Below, piece by piece: positions 20,573 through 31,455 of a DNA stretch of 64,000 nucleotides. How positions within the stretch are numbered: position 1 is the first letter of the stretch; each line of letters starts with the position of its first letter. The notes beneath the pieces were generated by a model. The model worked only from the letters and a program-made list of their open reading frames with translations, was not told where the DNA came from and made no database searches. Position numbers and translations under genes: made by a program. This DNA comes from Corynebacterium marambiense (lineage in GTDB: Bacteria > Actinomycetota > Actinomycetes > Mycobacteriales > Mycobacteriaceae), in assembly GCF_016342275.1 (NCBI RefSeq), contig NZ_JAEIOT010000007.1:372001-436000 (forward strand), read 5' to 3'.

Positions 20573-21558
20573 GTGTCATTCTCCGGCGTGTGCAGGGCGT
20601 GTGCGTGTTCACCGACGGCACGGCGCACCACCGACAGGACCGTGTCCCTCGTTCCCCGGACGGTCGCGCCTGCGGCCAGGAGGTGCCCCCCGCCCCCGAG
20701 CGACATCGCCACAGAAGCGACGTCATGGTCCGTGGAACGCAGTGAGATGGACCAGACGTCGGGCTGGTTCTCCTTGAGCAGAACACCGACTCCCTGTCCC
20801 GTGGCCCGGATGAATTCGGTGAGGGCTTCGACCGTCTCCGGATTCGTTTCCGTGATGATGGCATGGTCGGCGGTGAGCAGCGTCATACCGGGGCCGTCGG
20901 AATAGACCTCGACTCCGGCCAGTACCCGCCCGATGATCTTCAGGGAATCCGGGGTCGTCGCATCCATGAGATCGACGGCGATCGCCCGGGTATCGATGCC
21001 CCGTTCCATGAGGTCGGCAGCCATGAGATGCATGCCGGGGCTGCCCCAGCGGAAACTGCCGGTGTCGGTGACCAGCCCGGCGTAAAGCGCGTGGGCGATG
21101 TCCCGGGTGATGTCGTCCCCCGCACCGGTGAACCAGCGGTACAGGATCACGGTCGTTGATTCAGCGTCCGGATCAATGAGGTCGACGGTCCCGAAACCCG
21201 TGTTCGACGCATGATGGTCGATGACGAGAACCCGGTCGTGTGCATCGATACCCTCCGCGCAGGCACCGGTACGCCCGAGATCACCGCAGTCGACCGTCAC
21301 GACCAGGTCCGTGTCCGGAAGCCGGTCCACGAGCCGGATGCCGCGGGAGCCGGGGATGGTGTGCAGGTTCGCCGCGATGGGATCATCCTGCCCAATAACA
21401 CCAATCGCGTCGATCCCTCGCTGACGGAGCACCGATGCCATCGCGCACACGCTCCCGATCGCGTCGGCGTCGGGACGGATGTGCCCGACGACGACGGCGC
21501 TGGAAACAGAGTCCGTGTCAATCAGTTGCTCAGCGGCGGTGAAGTCCCGGTCCGCCAC
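20569..21558 (-). CDS. nrnA: DHH/DHHA1 bifunctional oligoribonuclease / pAp phosphatase
   Basis: A 329-residue phosphoesterase degrading nano-RNA and 3'-phosphoadenosine 5'-phosphate. GHIRPDADAIGS, VTVDCGD and DHHASN form the DHH domain, and GGGGHLLAAGA is the DHHA1 motif. The frame is open far upstream, but that part overlaps rbfA out of frame. The GTG at 21556-21558, 4 bases after the rbfA stop and with GAGGAGAA upstream, is the supported start. Confidence 0.92.
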   Translation of the reverse strand: MADRDFTAAEQLIDTDSVSSAVVVGHIRPDADAIGSVCAMASVLRQRGIDAIGVIGQDDPIAANLHTIPGSRGIRLVDRLPDTDLVVTVDCGDLGRTGACAEGIDAHDRVLVIDHHASNTGFGTVDLIDPDAESTTVILYRWFTGAGDDITRDIAHALYAGLVTDTGSFRWGSPGMHLMAADLMERGIDTRAIAVDLMDATTPDSLKIIGRVLAGVEVYSDGPGMTLLTADHAIITETNPETVEALTEFIRATGQGVGVLLKENQPDVWSISLRSTDHDVASVAMSLGGGGHLLAAGATVRGTRDTVLSVVRRAVGEHAHALHTPENDT

Positions 21559-21562
21559 GGTG

Positions 21563-21997
21563 TCAGTTCTCCTCAGTGCGGTACGGGTTTTCCTCCCCCA
21601 CGGGCTTCGCGTTCTGGCGGAGCTTCGCGAGCTCCTCATCGCGGGCCCTGGCCTTGGCGAGCAGCTGCTCCATGTGGTCCGCCGTCTGCGGAACGGTGTC
21701 GTGTGCGAAGACGAGAGTGGGCGTGAACCGGACACCGAGATCGTCACCGACAAGCTTGCGGAGCTGGCCACGGTAGCGCTTGAGCGCTTCTGCCGCGCTG
21801 GGGACGTCCGGTTTTTCGTCGAGGGTTGCGCCGCGGACGGTGTAGAAGACCGTCGCCTCATGCAGATCCCCGGTAACCTTGCAGTCCGTAATGGTGATCA
21901 GCTCCAGGCGTCGATCGTTGATCTCGTTCTCGATCGCGGTCGCGACGATCATCTGGATGCGCTTGGCCATGCGGGCGGCGCGGGCGTGGTCGACCAT
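21563..21997 (-). CDS. rbfA: 30S ribosome-binding factor A
   Basis: A 144-residue KH-fold ribosome maturation factor binding immature 30S subunits. [37 protein letters not shown] (partly shown) and [12 protein letters not shown] are family-typical. The C-terminal tail is acidic/polar. GAGGAG precedes the ATG. It is separated from infB by a terminator, so it probably has its own promoter (see the next entry). Confidence 0.95.
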   Translation of the reverse strand: MVDHARAARMAKRIQMIVATAIENEINDRRLELITITDCKVTGDLHEATVFYTVRGATLDEKPDVPSAAEALKRYRGQLRKLVGDDLGVRFTPTLVFAHDTVPQTADHMEQLLAKARARDEELAKLRQNAKPVGEENPYRTEEN

Positions 21998-22321
21998 GGT
22001 CGGGACTCCTCACGGATTCGAGGGACGCTGTGTGTCCCCGGGGATTGCTCCACCGGTGTCCGGATCGGTATTCGGCCCAGTGGTTGTACGGTGCCCGATC
22101 CTACCCGTCCTGGAGCGAGTGTCCGCTGTCACCCCTCCCGGATGTCGCCCATCCGTCTGTCGCTGTGGACCCGGGGAATGACGGTGGGGTCGCGAGAAGG
22201 GATGCGGGAACCGCCACCGGATCGAACCGTGCCTGTGAAGACTCCTCCGACGGTGAAACACGAAACCACCCCGTCCCCCGGAGACTCCCGGGAACGGGGT
22301 GGTTCGTCAGAGCCTCACCGA
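21998..22321. other. Intergenic region between infB and rbfA
   Basis: 324 bases. It contains the infB terminator (22264-22304). A candidate minus-strand -10, TAGGAT at 22098-22103, could drive the rbfA-nrnA-dinF-pptH-pptT group with a leader of about 95 bases. Nothing else is recognised. Confidence 0.45.
22264..22304 (-). terminator. infB terminator
   Basis: AACCACCCCGT pairs perfectly with ACGGGGTGGTT (11 bp), with an inner TCCCGGGA-type extension. It lies 18 bases beyond the infB stop. No long T tract follows, as is often seen in actinobacterial terminators. Confidence 0.75.
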
Positions 22322-25207
22322 TCAGTCGCGGGGAACCTCGACCTGCTCGTAGGCCTCAACGATGTCACCGACGGAGATGTCCGGGTAGGACAGCACCATG
22401 CCGCACTCGTAGCCTGCGGACACTTCGGTGGCGTCGTCCTTCTCGCGGCGGAGAGAGACGATCGTGGCCTTCTCCACGACGACGTTACCGTCGCGGATGA
22501 GACGGACCGACGCGTTACGGCGGACCTTGCCGGATTCGACCATGCAACCTGCGATGAGGCCGACTGCGGAAGCCTTGAAGAGCGCCCGGATCTCGGCGCG
22601 ACCGATCTCCCGCTCCTCGTAGACGGGCTTCAGCATGCCCTTGAGGGCCTGCTCGATCTCCTCGATGACCCGGTAGATGACCGAGTAGTAGCGGATCTCG
22701 ACGCCTTCGGTGTTGGCCTCTTCAGTGGCCTTGCCTTCGGCACGGACGTTGAAGCCGATGATCACGGCGTCTGACGCCGCGGCCAGTGAGACGTTGGTCT
22801 GCGTGATCGCACCGACACCACGGTCGATGATGTTCAGCTGGACCTCGTCGTCGACCTCGATCTTGAGCAGGGCCTCCTCCAGCGCCTCGACGGAGCCGGC
22901 GTTGTCGCCCTTGAGGATGAGGTTGAGTGTCGAGGTCTCCTTGAGCACCGCATCCAGATCCTCGAGGGAGACGCGCTTGCGGCTCCGCGCGGCGAGCGCG
23001 TTGCGCTTGCGTGCGGCGCGCTTGTCGGCGATCTGGCGGGCAATCCGGTCGTCCTCGACCACGAGTAGGTTGTCTCCGGCACCACAGACGGCGTTGAGTC
23101 CCTGCACCTGGACCGGACGCGACGGTCCGGCTTCTTCGACGTCATTGCCGTACTCGTCAACCATGCGACGGACACGGCCGTGAGCGCCACCGGCGACGAT
23201 GGAGTCGCCGACGCGGAGGGTACCGCGCTGAACGATGACGGTGGCAACGGGGCCGCGGCCACGGTCGAGGTGCGCCTCGATGGCGACACCCTGAGCGTCC
23301 ATATCGGGGTTGGCGACGAGTTCGAGCTCGGCATCGGCGGTCAACAGCACGGCTTCGAGGAGTGCCTCGATGTTCGTGCCCTGCTTAGCCGAGATGTCGA
23401 CGAACTGGGTATCACCGCCGTATTCCTCGGGAACGAGACCGTACTCGGTGAGCTGGCCGCGGATCTTCTCCGGGGAGGCACCCTCCTTGTCGATCTTGTT
23501 CACCGCGACGACGACGGGGACGTCAGCGGCCTTGGCGTGGTTGATCGCCTCGACCGTCTGCGGCATGACACCGTCATCCGCCGCGACCACGAGGATCGCG
23601 ATGTCCGTTGCCTTGGCACCACGGGCACGCATAGCGGTGAAGGCCTCGTGACCGGGCGTGTCCAGGAGGGTCAGCGCGCGCGGCTGATCCTCGAGGTTGA
23701 CGGTCACCTGGTAGGCGCCGATGCCCTGGGTGATTCCGCCGGCCTCGTCACCGCCGACGTTGGTTTTGCGGATCGTGTCGAGCAGTCGGGTCTTACCGTG
23801 GTCGACGTGGCCCATGACGGTGACCACCGGGGGACGCTTGGCGAGTTCTTCCGCGTCGCCTTCGTCCTCACCAAACTGCAGGTCGAAGGACTCCAGCAGC
23901 TCGCGGTCCTCGTCCTCAGGCGAGACAACCTCAATTTTGAAGTTCATCTCCTCGCCGAGGAGAACCAGGATCTCGTCCGACACGGACTGGGTCGCGGTGA
24001 CCATCTCGCCGAGGTTGAACAGGACCTGGACCAGGCTCGACGCATCGGTGTCGATCTTGTCGGCGAAGTCCGACAGGGAGGCACCACGGGCGAGCCGCAG
24101 GCTGGCGCCGCGACCGTCGGGCAGACGAACGCCGCTGACGACGTTCGGGGCCTGCATCGCCTCGTACTCGTTGCGCTTCTGCCGCTTCGACTTGCGTCCA
24201 CGACGGGGAGCGCCACCGGGGCGTCCGAATGCACCGGCGGTACCGCCGCGGCGACCGCCGCGACCGCCACCACCGCGCCCGAAGCCGCCGGGACCGCCGG
24301 GGCCACGTCCACCGGGACCACCGGAGCGTCCGCCGCCGGCGGACTTCTGCGGCATGGCACCGGGGCTCGGGCGTTCCGGCATCATCGCCGGAGTCGGACG
24401 ACGTCCACCGCCCTGGCGCTCCGGAGAGGATCCGGTTCCCGGACGCCCGCTAGGACGCCCGCCCTGGGCGCCGCCCGGACGGGGACCGCCACCGGGGCGA
24501 GGTCCTGCAGCACCGGGACGTCCCCCCTGGGCGCCACCGGGGCGCGGGCCACCAGGACGGGGACCACCACCCGGACGTGGGCCGCCACCGGGGCGGGGCT
24601 GGGTGCGCTCGGTACCGGTAGAGAAGGGGTTGTTGGCTACGCGGGGTGCGCGTGCTCCGGGCTTGGGGCCGGGCTTAGCCATGGGACGCGGCATCGGGGA
24701 ACGTCCCTCGGATGCGGACTTATCCGCATCGTCCTTCTTCGGCGCGGCGGAAGCCGGAGTCGCCTTGGCTGCTGCGGGGGCCGCATCAGCCGGGGTCGGT
24801 GCCGAGGGCTTCTTGGCCGGCGGGGTGTCATTCTTGGTTTCCGCGACGGCCTCGACCGGGGTTGCGACGGGCTTCTCGGCAGGCTTATCCGACGCGGACT
24901 TCGCGGCTGCGGGTTTCGCGGCTGCGGGTTTCGGCACGCTACCGGGCTTCGGCGCAGGACCGGGCTTGGCACCGGGCTTCACGCCGGTGGAGGTCTTCTT
25001 GTCGCCGGCAGGCTTGTCACCACCACCGTTGTCGACACCGATCCCCTTCTCGGCGTAATAGGCCTGCATCTTCTTCACGACCGGTGATTCAACGGTCGAT
25101 GATGCTGTCTTGACAAACTCGCCCTGCTCTTTGAGCGAGGCAAGCAGTTCCTTGCTTGTTATACCGAGCTTCTTAGCGAGCTCATGTACACGTAGCTTTC
25201 CGGGCAC
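22322..25207 (-). CDS. infB: Translation initiation factor IF-2
   Basis: A 961-residue GTPase that places initiator tRNA in the 30S P-site. An IF2_N domain (1-50) is followed by an Ala/Pro/Lys-rich linker and a long Gly/Pro/Arg-repeat region (about 200-340, PRPGGG units). A second IF2_N module lies near 375-430, then the G domain: GHVDHGKT at 466-473, [22 protein letters not shown]. Domains II-IV follow. GTG start at 25205-25207 with AAGGAG upstream. It is downstream of ylxR on the same strand. Confidence 0.97.
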   Translation of the reverse strand: MPGKLRVHELAKKLGITSKELLASLKEQGEFVKTASSTVESPVVKKMQAYYAEKGIGVDNGGGDKPAGDKKTSTGVKPGAKPGPAPKPGSVPKPAAAKPAAAKSASDKPAEKPVATPVEAVAETKNDTPPAKKPSAPTPADAAPAAAKATPASAAPKKDDADKSASEGRSPMPRPMAKPGPKPGARAPRVANNPFSTGTERTQPRPGGGPRPGGGPRPGGPRPGGAQGGRPGAAGPRPGGGPRPGGAQGGRPSGRPGTGSSPERQGGGRRPTPAMMPERPSPGAMPQKSAGGGRSGGPGGRGPGGPGGFGRGGGGRGGRRGGTAGAFGRPGGAPRRGRKSKRQKRNEYEAMQAPNVVSGVRLPDGRGASLRLARGASLSDFADKIDTDASSLVQVLFNLGEMVTATQSVSDEILVLLGEEMNFKIEVVSPEDEDRELLESFDLQFGEDEGDAEELAKRPPVVTVMGHVDHGKTRLLDTIRKTNVGGDEAGGITQGIGAYQVTVNLEDQPRALTLLDTPGHEAFTAMRARGAKATDIAILVVAADDGVMPQTVEAINHAKAADVPVVVAVNKIDKEGASPEKIRGQLTEYGLVPEEYGGDTQFVDISAKQGTNIEALLEAVLLTADAELELVANPDMDAQGVAIEAHLDRGRGPVATVIVQRGTLRVGDSIVAGGAHGRVRRMVDEYGNDVEEAGPSRPVQVQGLNAVCGAGDNLLVVEDDRIARQIADKRAARKRNALAARSRKRVSLEDLDAVLKETSTLNLILKGDNAGSVEALEEALLKIEVDDEVQLNIIDRGVGAITQTNVSLAAASDAVIIGFNVRAEGKATEEANTEGVEIRYYSVIYRVIEEIEQALKGMLKPVYEEREIGRAEIRALFKASAVGLIAGCMVESGKVRRNASVRLIRDGNVVVEKATIVSLRREKDDATEVSAGYECGMVLSYPDISVGDIVEAYEQVEVPRD

Positions 25208-25333
25208 TTCTCTCCTTGTAGGTTTAGCTCCAGGCGGATCGAAGGCCGGCGGACCGCGCGTTCTTCAGATCAGCAGGCTGCCGGGTTCTCCGAGCGCCTG
25301 AAGATGTAGCGTGTGACGTTCATCGCTGATGCT

Positions 25334-25678
25334 TCATCGTGTGCTCATCAGTGTTCGTGTCTTTCCTGGGGTAGGTGGTTCGACGGCGTGTTCCCGTATC
25401 CAGGTACGCACCGCCTCGGTGTCCACGGAGGTGGACACCCGCAGCGCACGGTTAAACGCGCGCCGTTTCTCTGCCAGCTCCAGTGCCTCCAGGCTCGGTG
25501 TGAGCCATGCGCCACGCCCCGGTTTCCGGCGGGCCGGATCCGGGATGAGGCGCTCGGAATTGGAAGCGTCGACGACAATCCGCAGTAACTGCGTATCCGC
25601 TGTGCGTTCACGGGTGGCTATACAGGTACGCATACGGATACCGGTAGGTGCCTCGGCACTAGGTCCGGTCTTCCGCAT
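25334..25678 (-). CDS. ylxR: YlxR (DUF448) RNA-binding-type protein
   Basis: A 114-residue protein with the family signature RTCIATRE near the N-terminus, LLRIVVD, and RRKPGRGAWLTPSLEALELAEKRRAF (partly shown). It is a basic, small, nucleic-acid-binding-like protein always found between nusA and infB. The ATG at 25676-25678 was chosen because GAGGAG lies just upstream (short 4-base spacing); the frame stays open 20 codons further. Exact role unknown; regulatory RNA/DNA binding and RNase P-related roles have been proposed for relatives. Confidence 0.85.
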   Translation of the reverse strand: MRKTGPSAEAPTGIRMRTCIATRERTADTQLLRIVVDASNSERLIPDPARRKPGRGAWLTPSLEALELAEKRRAFNRALRVSTSVDTEAVRTWIREHAVEPPTPGKTRTLMSTR

Positions 25679-25739
25679 TCGTCTCCTCGTTGCACTCGTC
25701 ACCATCGGTGTGATCCGGCGGTGCGTCGGGCAGAGCAAT

Positions 25740-25759
25740 CGTGTCCCACCTGGGACACG
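25740..25759. promoter_or_regulatory. Perfect 20-bp palindrome upstream of ylxR
   Basis: CGTGTCCCACCTGGGACACG has 9-base perfect arms around a CC centre, about 60 bases upstream of the chosen ylxR ATG. It may be an operator or the stem of a leader hairpin; no known regulator motif was recognised. Confidence 0.45.
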
Positions 25760-25865
25760 TCATCTGTCTCGACGTCTGTTAATGTCGCCACGCGCTTCAT
25801 CGGGTGATGATTCTCCGACAGTGACTCGGGCGATTCCCGGGGATCCACTCCCCCACTAGACACAG

Positions 25866-25902
25866 CGTTTCCACTGTCTCCACTGTTCCCACGTTTCCAC
25901 TG
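25866..25902. repeat. Short direct repeats in the nusA-ylxR gap
   Basis: CGTTTCCACTG occurs at 25866-25876 and again at 25892-25902, with a partial copy CTCCACTG at 25878-25885 between them. Regular clustered repeats upstream of a gene suggest protein binding; function unknown. Confidence 0.4.
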
Positions 25903-26013
25903 CGCTCACGGGGAGAACAGGGATGATCAGGAGAGATCGCAAATCCCACGGTCAAGCGCCTTCGTCGGCACGGGCCTCATACAAGCCTACGCGAAGAAGC
26001 CCACAAATGTGAA

Positions 26014-26049
26014 CCCGCCCGACGCCCCCGCGCAGGGGCATCGGGCGGG
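26014..26049 (-). terminator. Strong hairpin between nusA and ylxR-infB
   Basis: CCCGCCCGACGCCCC pairs with GGGGCATCGGGCGGG (15 bp with one mismatch) around a 6-base loop. It lies 68 bases beyond the nusA stop in the minus direction. No T tract follows. It should terminate or attenuate rimP-nusA transcription before ylxR-infB. Confidence 0.65.
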
Positions 26050-26116
26050 CGTCAGGCAGTAAGCAGCCGGGAATTACCCCGTTGTGGTTATCGGCTGACG
26101 GTCGAGCCGGAAGAAA

Positions 26117-27124
26117 TCAGCGTTCCACCGGATCGGCATCGGAGTGGATATCGATCTTCCATCCGGTAAGCCGCGCCGCCAGGCGGGCATTCTGACCCTC
26201 TTTACCGATCGCGAGCGAGAGCTGGTAGTCCGGCACGGTCACCCTGGCGACCTGCATGTCGGGGTCAATCACCTCGACGCGCACAACCTTTGACGGCGCG
26301 AGAGCGTTTCCGACGAACTCCGCGGGATCCTCCGAGTAGTCGATGATGTCGAGCTTCTCCCCATCAAGCTCACCCATGACGTTCGAGACGCGTTGCCCGC
26401 GCGGCCCGATGCAGGCGCCCTTCGCGTTGAGTCCTTTGACGGTTGCGCGGACCGCTACCTTCGATCGGTGCCCGGCTTCTCGGGCGATACCTGTGATCTC
26501 CACGGAGCCGTCGGCAACTTCGGGGACCTCCAGTTCGAACAGACGCCGGACCAGTTCAGGATGTGTGCGGGAGAGGTTGATCTGGAGGTTGCGCTGTCCC
26601 TTGGTAACACCGACGATGTAGCACTTCACACGGTCACCATGCTTCAGCTTCTCTCCCGGTATCTGCTCGGCGGGCAGCAGGATACCGTCCTGGCCGTCCA
26701 CCTCAGTACCGAGGCGAACGACGACGATGCCCCGTTCGTTCGCGCGGGCGTCTGCCTGGACGATGCCGCTGATGACTTTTCCCTCGAATTCCGCGTACTC
26801 ACCGAAGGCGCGTTCGTTCTCCGCGTCCCGCATCCGGCGGATGATCGCCTCCCGGACCACACCGGCGGAGACCCGGGCGAAATTGTTCGGCGTGTCATCG
26901 AACTCGGAGACGACCTCCCCGTCACCATCGAACTCGGTGACGATGACGGCGACGGACCCCGTGGAAGCGTCGATGTCGATCCGAGCCCGGGTGTTCTCAC
27001 CGGTGTCTCCGGTATGCGTGTGGTAGGCCTGCAGGAGCGCCCGTCCGATGGTGGTGAGCATGTCGTTGACGCTGATACCGCGTTCCTTCTCGATACTCTT
27101 CAGTGCCGCGACATCAATATTCAC
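26117..27124 (-). CDS. nusA: Transcription termination/antitermination factor NusA
   Basis: A 335-residue NusA: an N-terminal RNA-polymerase-binding domain, an S1 domain ([20 protein letters not shown] region), then two KH domains ([14 protein letters not shown] and [21 protein letters not shown], both excerpts). It lacks the C-terminal repeats of enterobacterial NusA, as is usual in Actinobacteria. GTG start with GGGAGG upstream, overlapping the rimP stop as GTGA. Confidence 0.96.
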   Translation of the reverse strand: MNIDVAALKSIEKERGISVNDMLTTIGRALLQAYHTHTGDTGENTRARIDIDASTGSVAVIVTEFDGDGEVVSEFDDTPNNFARVSAGVVREAIIRRMRDAENERAFGEYAEFEGKVISGIVQADARANERGIVVVRLGTEVDGQDGILLPAEQIPGEKLKHGDRVKCYIVGVTKGQRNLQINLSRTHPELVRRLFELEVPEVADGSVEITGIAREAGHRSKVAVRATVKGLNAKGACIGPRGQRVSNVMGELDGEKLDIIDYSEDPAEFVGNALAPSKVVRVEVIDPDMQVARVTVPDYQLSLAIGKEGQNARLAARLTGWKIDIHSDADPVER

Positions 27125-27696
27125 TTGTTTTCCTCCCGCTTGGACAGCGCATCTTCGTAACTGAGATCCGCCAGAGCGGCTTCTGCCGCCGACGGTTGTG
27201 AGAACTCAATTTCTACCACTGCGGTGGTATCGGACCCAATCCCGGCCAGCCGGAGTGTGTCGATGGTCACGTCCTTACGGCCTTTTTCCGGCCTGCGGAT
27301 GAGGATGACGGCACTCTCCTCCTCATTGAGCGCGCCGATTCGCCCGAATTCCGTGTGCCCGTCCCTGGTCAACGCGACGAGCCTGCCGCGGTTCCGGCGC
27401 CAGTGTCGGGGGCGAGTCAAGGGATGCTCGATTCCCGGTGTCCCCACCTCGAGGGTGTAGCCCTGTCCACCGAACTCGATGTCCCCCCGTTCCTCGGCGC
27501 CATCGAAAGCCGCCGAAATCTCCTGGGAGACGCTCTCCAGGAGGTCCAGATCGGGACGTTCGTCACCGTCGAGAGCCACCGTGACGGAGGACTTCGCCCC
27601 GGCACGATTCACACGGAGTTTCTCGACGTCGAGAGCGTGCGCCCCCGCGATCGGTGCGACCAGTTCGGTCAGGGTCTGTTCAGTTGGGAATGCCAT
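27121..27696 (-). CDS. rimP: Ribosome maturation factor RimP
   Basis: A 191-residue RimP acting in 30S assembly. [33 protein letters not shown] and the C-terminal Sm-like half are typical. The ATG at 27694-27696 is preferred to a frame-open position at 27723; no strong ribosome binding site is visible. It is the first gene of the nusA operon and divergent from the lipoprotein gene, with 50 bases between the starts. Confidence 0.92.
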   Translation of the reverse strand: MAFPTEQTLTELVAPIAGAHALDVEKLRVNRAGAKSSVTVALDGDERPDLDLLESVSQEISAAFDGAEERGDIEFGGQGYTLEVGTPGIEHPLTRPRHWRRNRGRLVALTRDGHTEFGRIGALNEEESAVILIRRPEKGRKDVTIDTLRLAGIGSDTTAVVEIEFSQPSAAEAALADLSYEDALSKREENK

Positions 27697-27746
27697 GGAC
27701 CCAACCCTACCGTGCCGGAACATCCACCCGGGTACACTGATGCGCC

Positions 27747-28682
27747 GTGAAACGCCGTCGCTTCAGCCGTCCCATGATGGCTCCCGTCACCACGCTGTCC
27801 CTGCTCCTCGCCGGGTGCCTCTCGGCCTGTCAGATCACGCCGTCCCCGGAACCTGACCCGGCCCTCGCCGTGCTCTCCGCGGACGCGCATATCGATGTCG
27901 CGGAGTTGTCCGGTACCGACCCCAGGGGCGCAGCGGTGCGAGAGCGGCACGCCGAAGCTCTCGATGCCGAGATCCGGCGACTGTGTGGTGTGCTGGAGGA
28001 CGGGTCGACACCGGACTCCTGCACCGTGCCGGTGTCGACTGATGCAGCGGTTTCGGTTGACACCGGATCCGGTGACGTTCTGCCGGACTCCGCCGCGTTG
28101 ATCGCCCGCAAAGCGGCCTCCGCACCGAAGGACTCCGTCCTGAAGCTGGCCCGCATGCACGGGGAACTCGCGGTCATCACCGGCACCACCCCGGAACCGT
28201 CGGCGACCGGGAAGTTCGTGGACGGCACCGTCCTCGCCCCTGACTCAGCCGACCTGAAGGCCGCGGAACGGGCCCTGGAGTGGCAGTATTCCGCGATCTA
28301 CGGTCTCGGGGTGGCCCAGGCCTGGGCCGATTCCGGGACCGCCGCGGTAATCGGAGAAGCGGTGGATGTCCACCGGCAGCTGGCGAACCAACTCCATGAA
28401 CTTCTGTCCGGGGTCCCGGGAGCGCGGTCGCCCGTGCCCGCCGCCGGCTACGAGTTCTCAGGCGGCGACGCGCCGACCGATCCGGATTCGGCCCTTGCCG
28501 CGGCCGTCCGGATAGAGACCGATTCGGTGCTGATGTGGCAGGCCGCTGCGGCTGGCGCCGAGAAGCCGGGTTGGCGGGTGTGGTGTCTGCTCGCCGGTTC
28601 GACCGCGACGCTGCGGGCAGTCCCGCTCCTCGCGATAGCCGGAACAGATCCGGCCGCGGCGGGCCTGCTCGACCTGGAGTGA
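27747..28682 (+). CDS. DUF4439-like (ferritin-like fold) lipoprotein
   Basis: A 311-residue exported protein. After a basic MKRRRF start, the hydrophobic stretch ends in lipobox-like LLAGC and LSAC cysteines (about residues 23 and 27). The C-terminal half (about 170-310) has the Ala-rich four-helix pattern of DUF4439: ALEWQYSAIYGLGVAQAW, then a Trp/Ala helix ending in STATLRAVPLL. Metal binding is not obvious and the function is unknown. GTG at 27747 lies 8 bases after TACACT (27733-27738), so the transcript is probably leaderless. Confidence 0.7.
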   Translation: MKRRRFSRPMMAPVTTLSLLLAGCLSACQITPSPEPDPALAVLSADAHIDVAELSGTDPRGAAVRERHAEALDAEIRRLCGVLEDGSTPDSCTVPVSTDAAVSVDTGSGDVLPDSAALIARKAASAPKDSVLKLARMHGELAVITGTTPEPSATGKFVDGTVLAPDSADLKAAERALEWQYSAIYGLGVAQAWADSGTAAVIGEAVDVHRQLANQLHELLSGVPGARSPVPAAGYEFSGGDAPTDPDSALAAAVRIETDSVLMWQAAAAGAEKPGWRVWCLLAGSTATLRAVPLLAIAGTDPAAAGLLDLE

Positions 28683-28699
28683 CCAGAGCGTCAGCCTCG

Positions 28700-29482
28700 T
28701 CAGATCGGTTGCCACTCGGGCTTGTTGTCGAACGCATAGCGGTAGTAGTCCGCGTTGACGAGCCCGCCCGCAGCGTCCTCGTCGATGATGACGGTCGCGT
28801 GGGGGTGGAACTGCAGTATCGAGGCCGGGCACAGGGCGGATACCGGGCCCTCGACCGTCGCCGCTACCGCAGCCGCTTTCCCCCCACCGGTGGCCAGCAG
28901 AAGGAGGTGGTCCGCCTCACTGATCGTCCCCAATCCTTGGGTGAGCACGTGGTGGGGGACCTTGCTCTCGTCGTCCCCGAAGAACCGAGCGTTGTCCGCG
29001 ATGGTCTGCGGATGGAGGGTCTTCAACCTGGTCCGCGACCGCAGTGACGAGCCCGGCTCGTTGAACCCGATATGCCCGTCGGTGCCGATACCCAACAACT
29101 GGACGTCCACTCCCCCGGCCGCCGCAATCGCCTGATCGTAGGCTATCCCGGCCGCCGTCGGGTCATCGGCGAGCCCGTCGGGACTGTGTACATCGGCATC
29201 CGGGATATCGATGTGGGAGGTGAAGTTGTCGCGGATGAAACGGTAGTAGCTCTGCTCGTGGGTACGGGCGAGACCGACGTATTCATCGAGGAGGAAGGCC
29301 CGACAGTGCGCGAAGCTCAGGCCTTCATCCCGGTGTCTGCGGATGAGCTCCCTGTACATCGCCAGCGGCGTGGAACCGGTGGCTAAGCCCAGGGTGGCGG
29401 AATCGCGGCGCGCGTACTCGGCGAAGACATCAGCGGCGACGCGTGCGACGGCGTCGGCGTCGGGTTGAATGATGACCTCCAT
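28700..29482 (-). CDS. nagB: Glucosamine-6-phosphate deaminase
   Basis: A 260-residue aldose-ketose isomerase/deaminase converting glucosamine 6-phosphate to fructose 6-phosphate and ammonia. Phosphate loop [12 protein letters not shown]; catalytic D66-E67 in [21 protein letters not shown] carrying H137 and E142. The ATG at 29480-29482 is chosen because the family begins MEVII; upstream codons lack family similarity. It is convergent with the DUF4439 gene. No nagA is next to it. Confidence 0.93.
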   Translation of the reverse strand: MEVIIQPDADAVARVAADVFAEYARRDSATLGLATGSTPLAMYRELIRRHRDEGLSFAHCRAFLLDEYVGLARTHEQSYYRFIRDNFTSHIDIPDADVHSPDGLADDPTAAGIAYDQAIAAAGGVDVQLLGIGTDGHIGFNEPGSSLRSRTRLKTLHPQTIADNARFFGDDESKVPHHVLTQGLGTISEADHLLLLATGGGKAAAVAATVEGPVSALCPASILQFHPHATVIIDEDAAGGLVNADYYRYAFDNKPEWQPI

Positions 29483-29593
29483 GTCAGGGGTCGTCCTTTC
29501 TCCTCGGGGTCGTGACCATCGGTTAGATACCGGTGGAACAGCCGCCGTGTGCGGCACCTCCAATTCAACACCAAACGCGGCGTGTCAGACAGG

Positions 29594-29628
29594 AAAATCG
29601 GCGAAGGGTGTTCCCTGCCGCCGATTTT
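29594..29628 (-). terminator. proS terminator (bidirectional-looking)
   Basis: AAAATCGGCG pairs with CGCCGATTTT (10 bp), with an inner AGGG/CCCT pairing. A/T runs on both sides would give a U tract in either direction. It lies 31 bases beyond the proS stop. Confidence 0.85.
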
Positions 29629-29658
29629 TCTTTGCCCGAAACTCAACACACCTAGTTG

Positions 29659-31410
29659 TCAGACAAGGGACCGTACCTCGTTAAGAACATCCGACACCGG
29701 AACCTCACGTACCTCACCGGACTCACGAATACGGAGTTCCACGATTCCATCCGCGAAACTACGCCCCAGAACAACAACGAAGGGCATACCCAACAGTTCG
29801 GAATCCTTGAACTTCACGCCGGGACTGACCTTGGGTCGATCGTCGAAAAGCACCTCAAGGCCCGAGTCGGACAGTTCTCCCACTAGCGTCTCCGCGGCTT
29901 CGGTCGCGTCAACGTTCTTGTTCGCCACCACAACGTGGACCTGGAATGGCGCGACCGACACAGGCCAGTTCAGCCCCTTCTCGTCATAACGCTGTTCGGC
30001 GATGACCGCGACCAATCGCGAGACACCGATTCCGTAGGATCCCATGGTGGGGACGGACCGCTTGCCGTTCTCATCGAGGATCTGCAGTTCCAGCGCTTCG
30101 GAGTATTTGCGCCCGAGCTGGAAGATGTGGCCGATCTCGATGCCCCGGGCGAGACGCAACGCGCCCTGGTTGTCCGGCGCCGGGTCTCCTTCCCGGATCT
30201 CAGCGGCCTCGATGTAGCCATCCGGGGTGAAATCCCGACCGGCAACACAGTTGACCACGTGGCGTCCCTCAGCATCCGCACCCGTGATCCAGGACGTACC
30301 GGGGACCACCCGGGGATCAGCGAGGACCGGCACGCCGTTGGCGGCCAGTCCTCGGGGACCGATGTACCCCTTGACGAGGAACGAGGTGGCGGCGAAGTCC
30401 TTGTCAGAGACGAGCTCGACGGCGGAGGGTTCCACTGAAGCCTCTAGACGCTTCATGTCGACCTCCCGGTCACCCGGGACGAGAATGCCGGTCAGTTCCG
30501 GCTCCTCGCCAGGGCGGGTGATCTTCACCACAAGGCACTTCAACGTGTCCGCGGCAGTGACCTCCCGCTCATCGACTCTGATTCCCGCACGATTGGCCCA
30601 CTCCACCAGTTTGTCGATCGTCTCGCATTCGGGACTGTCGTACTCCAACGCCGCAGGCTGCCCCTCGATGGGCTTCTCCTCGGCCCGCGGCGTGATGACC
30701 GCCTCCGCATTCGCCGCATAGTCTCCCTCCGTCGCACGGACGAAGGTGTCTTCCCCGTTCTCGCAGACGGCGAGGAACTCCTCCGAAGCTGATCCACCCA
30801 TCGCACCGGACGTGGCGGCACAGATGACGTAATCAATGCCCATACGATCGAAGGAGTTGATGTACGCCTGTCGGTGCTTCATGTAAGCGGCGGCCAGCCC
30901 ATCATCGTCCATGTCGAAGGAATACGAATCCTTCATCGTGAACTCACGGCCCCGCAGGATACCCGCACGCGGGCGCTCCTCGTCTCGGTACTTCGTCTGG
31001 ATCTGGAACAGGATCGCCGGGAAATCCTTGTAAGAGGAATACATGTCCTTGACTAGCCCGGTAAACATCTCCTCATGCGTCGGGCCAAGCAGGTAGTCAT
31101 TTCCCTTGCGGTCCTTGAGTCGGAAGAGGTTGTCGCCGTACTCCGTCCATCGACCGGTCTGCTCATAGGGTTCCCGGGGAAGCAACGCGGGCAGGCAGAT
31201 CTCCTGCCCACCGATGGCCTCCATCTCCTCGCGGACGATGCTCTCGATCTTCCGCAGCGTGCGCAGGCCGAGCGGAAGCCAGGAGTACACACCGGGTGCC
31301 GCCCGGCGAATGTACCCGGCGCGAACCAGGAGCTTGTGGCTGGGGACCTCAGCCTCAGCCGGGTCGTCGCGCAGAGTGCGCAGGAATAGGGTGGACATGC
31401 GTGTGATCAT
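29659..31410 (-). CDS. proS: Prolyl-tRNA synthetase
   Basis: A 583-residue bacterial-type class II synthetase with a YbaK-like editing insertion (about residues 225-400) between motifs 2 and 3. [29 protein letters not shown] (motif 2 excerpt) and GIGVSRLVA (motif 3) are present. The ATG at 31408-31410 gives [23 protein letters not shown], matching corynebacterial ProS. It lies 7 bases after a TATATT -10, indicating a leaderless mRNA. Confidence 0.96.
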   Translation of the reverse strand: MITRMSTLFLRTLRDDPAEAEVPSHKLLVRAGYIRRAAPGVYSWLPLGLRTLRKIESIVREEMEAIGGQEICLPALLPREPYEQTGRWTEYGDNLFRLKDRKGNDYLLGPTHEEMFTGLVKDMYSSYKDFPAILFQIQTKYRDEERPRAGILRGREFTMKDSYSFDMDDDGLAAAYMKHRQAYINSFDRMGIDYVICAATSGAMGGSASEEFLAVCENGEDTFVRATEGDYAANAEAVITPRAEEKPIEGQPAALEYDSPECETIDKLVEWANRAGIRVDEREVTAADTLKCLVVKITRPGEEPELTGILVPGDREVDMKRLEASVEPSAVELVSDKDFAATSFLVKGYIGPRGLAANGVPVLADPRVVPGTSWITGADAEGRHVVNCVAGRDFTPDGYIEAAEIREGDPAPDNQGALRLARGIEIGHIFQLGRKYSEALELQILDENGKRSVPTMGSYGIGVSRLVAVIAEQRYDEKGLNWPVSVAPFQVHVVVANKNVDATEAAETLVGELSDSGLEVLFDDRPKVSPGVKFKDSELLGMPFVVVLGRSFADGIVELRIRESGEVREVPVSDVLNEVRSLV

Positions 31411-31417
31411 GAGCGCC

Positions 31418-31448
31418 AATATACCCGCCCGCCCCCACGGGTTAGGGT
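31418..31448. promoter_or_regulatory. Divergent leaderless promoters of proS and yaaA
   Basis: The minus-strand TATATT (31418-31423) is 7 bases before the proS ATG. The plus-strand TAGGGT (31443-31448) is 7 bases before the yaaA ATG. Both genes lack a ribosome binding site, so the start codon is predicted to be the first transcribed base. Confidence 0.65.
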
Positions 31449-31455
31449 GGTGACC

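Noticed and set aside
23180..25087. 635-codon open frame opposite infB
   Set aside because: It is a shadow of the low-complexity IF-2 repeats; the TGTTG/ATGT-rich composition is not protein-like and there is no ribosome binding site.
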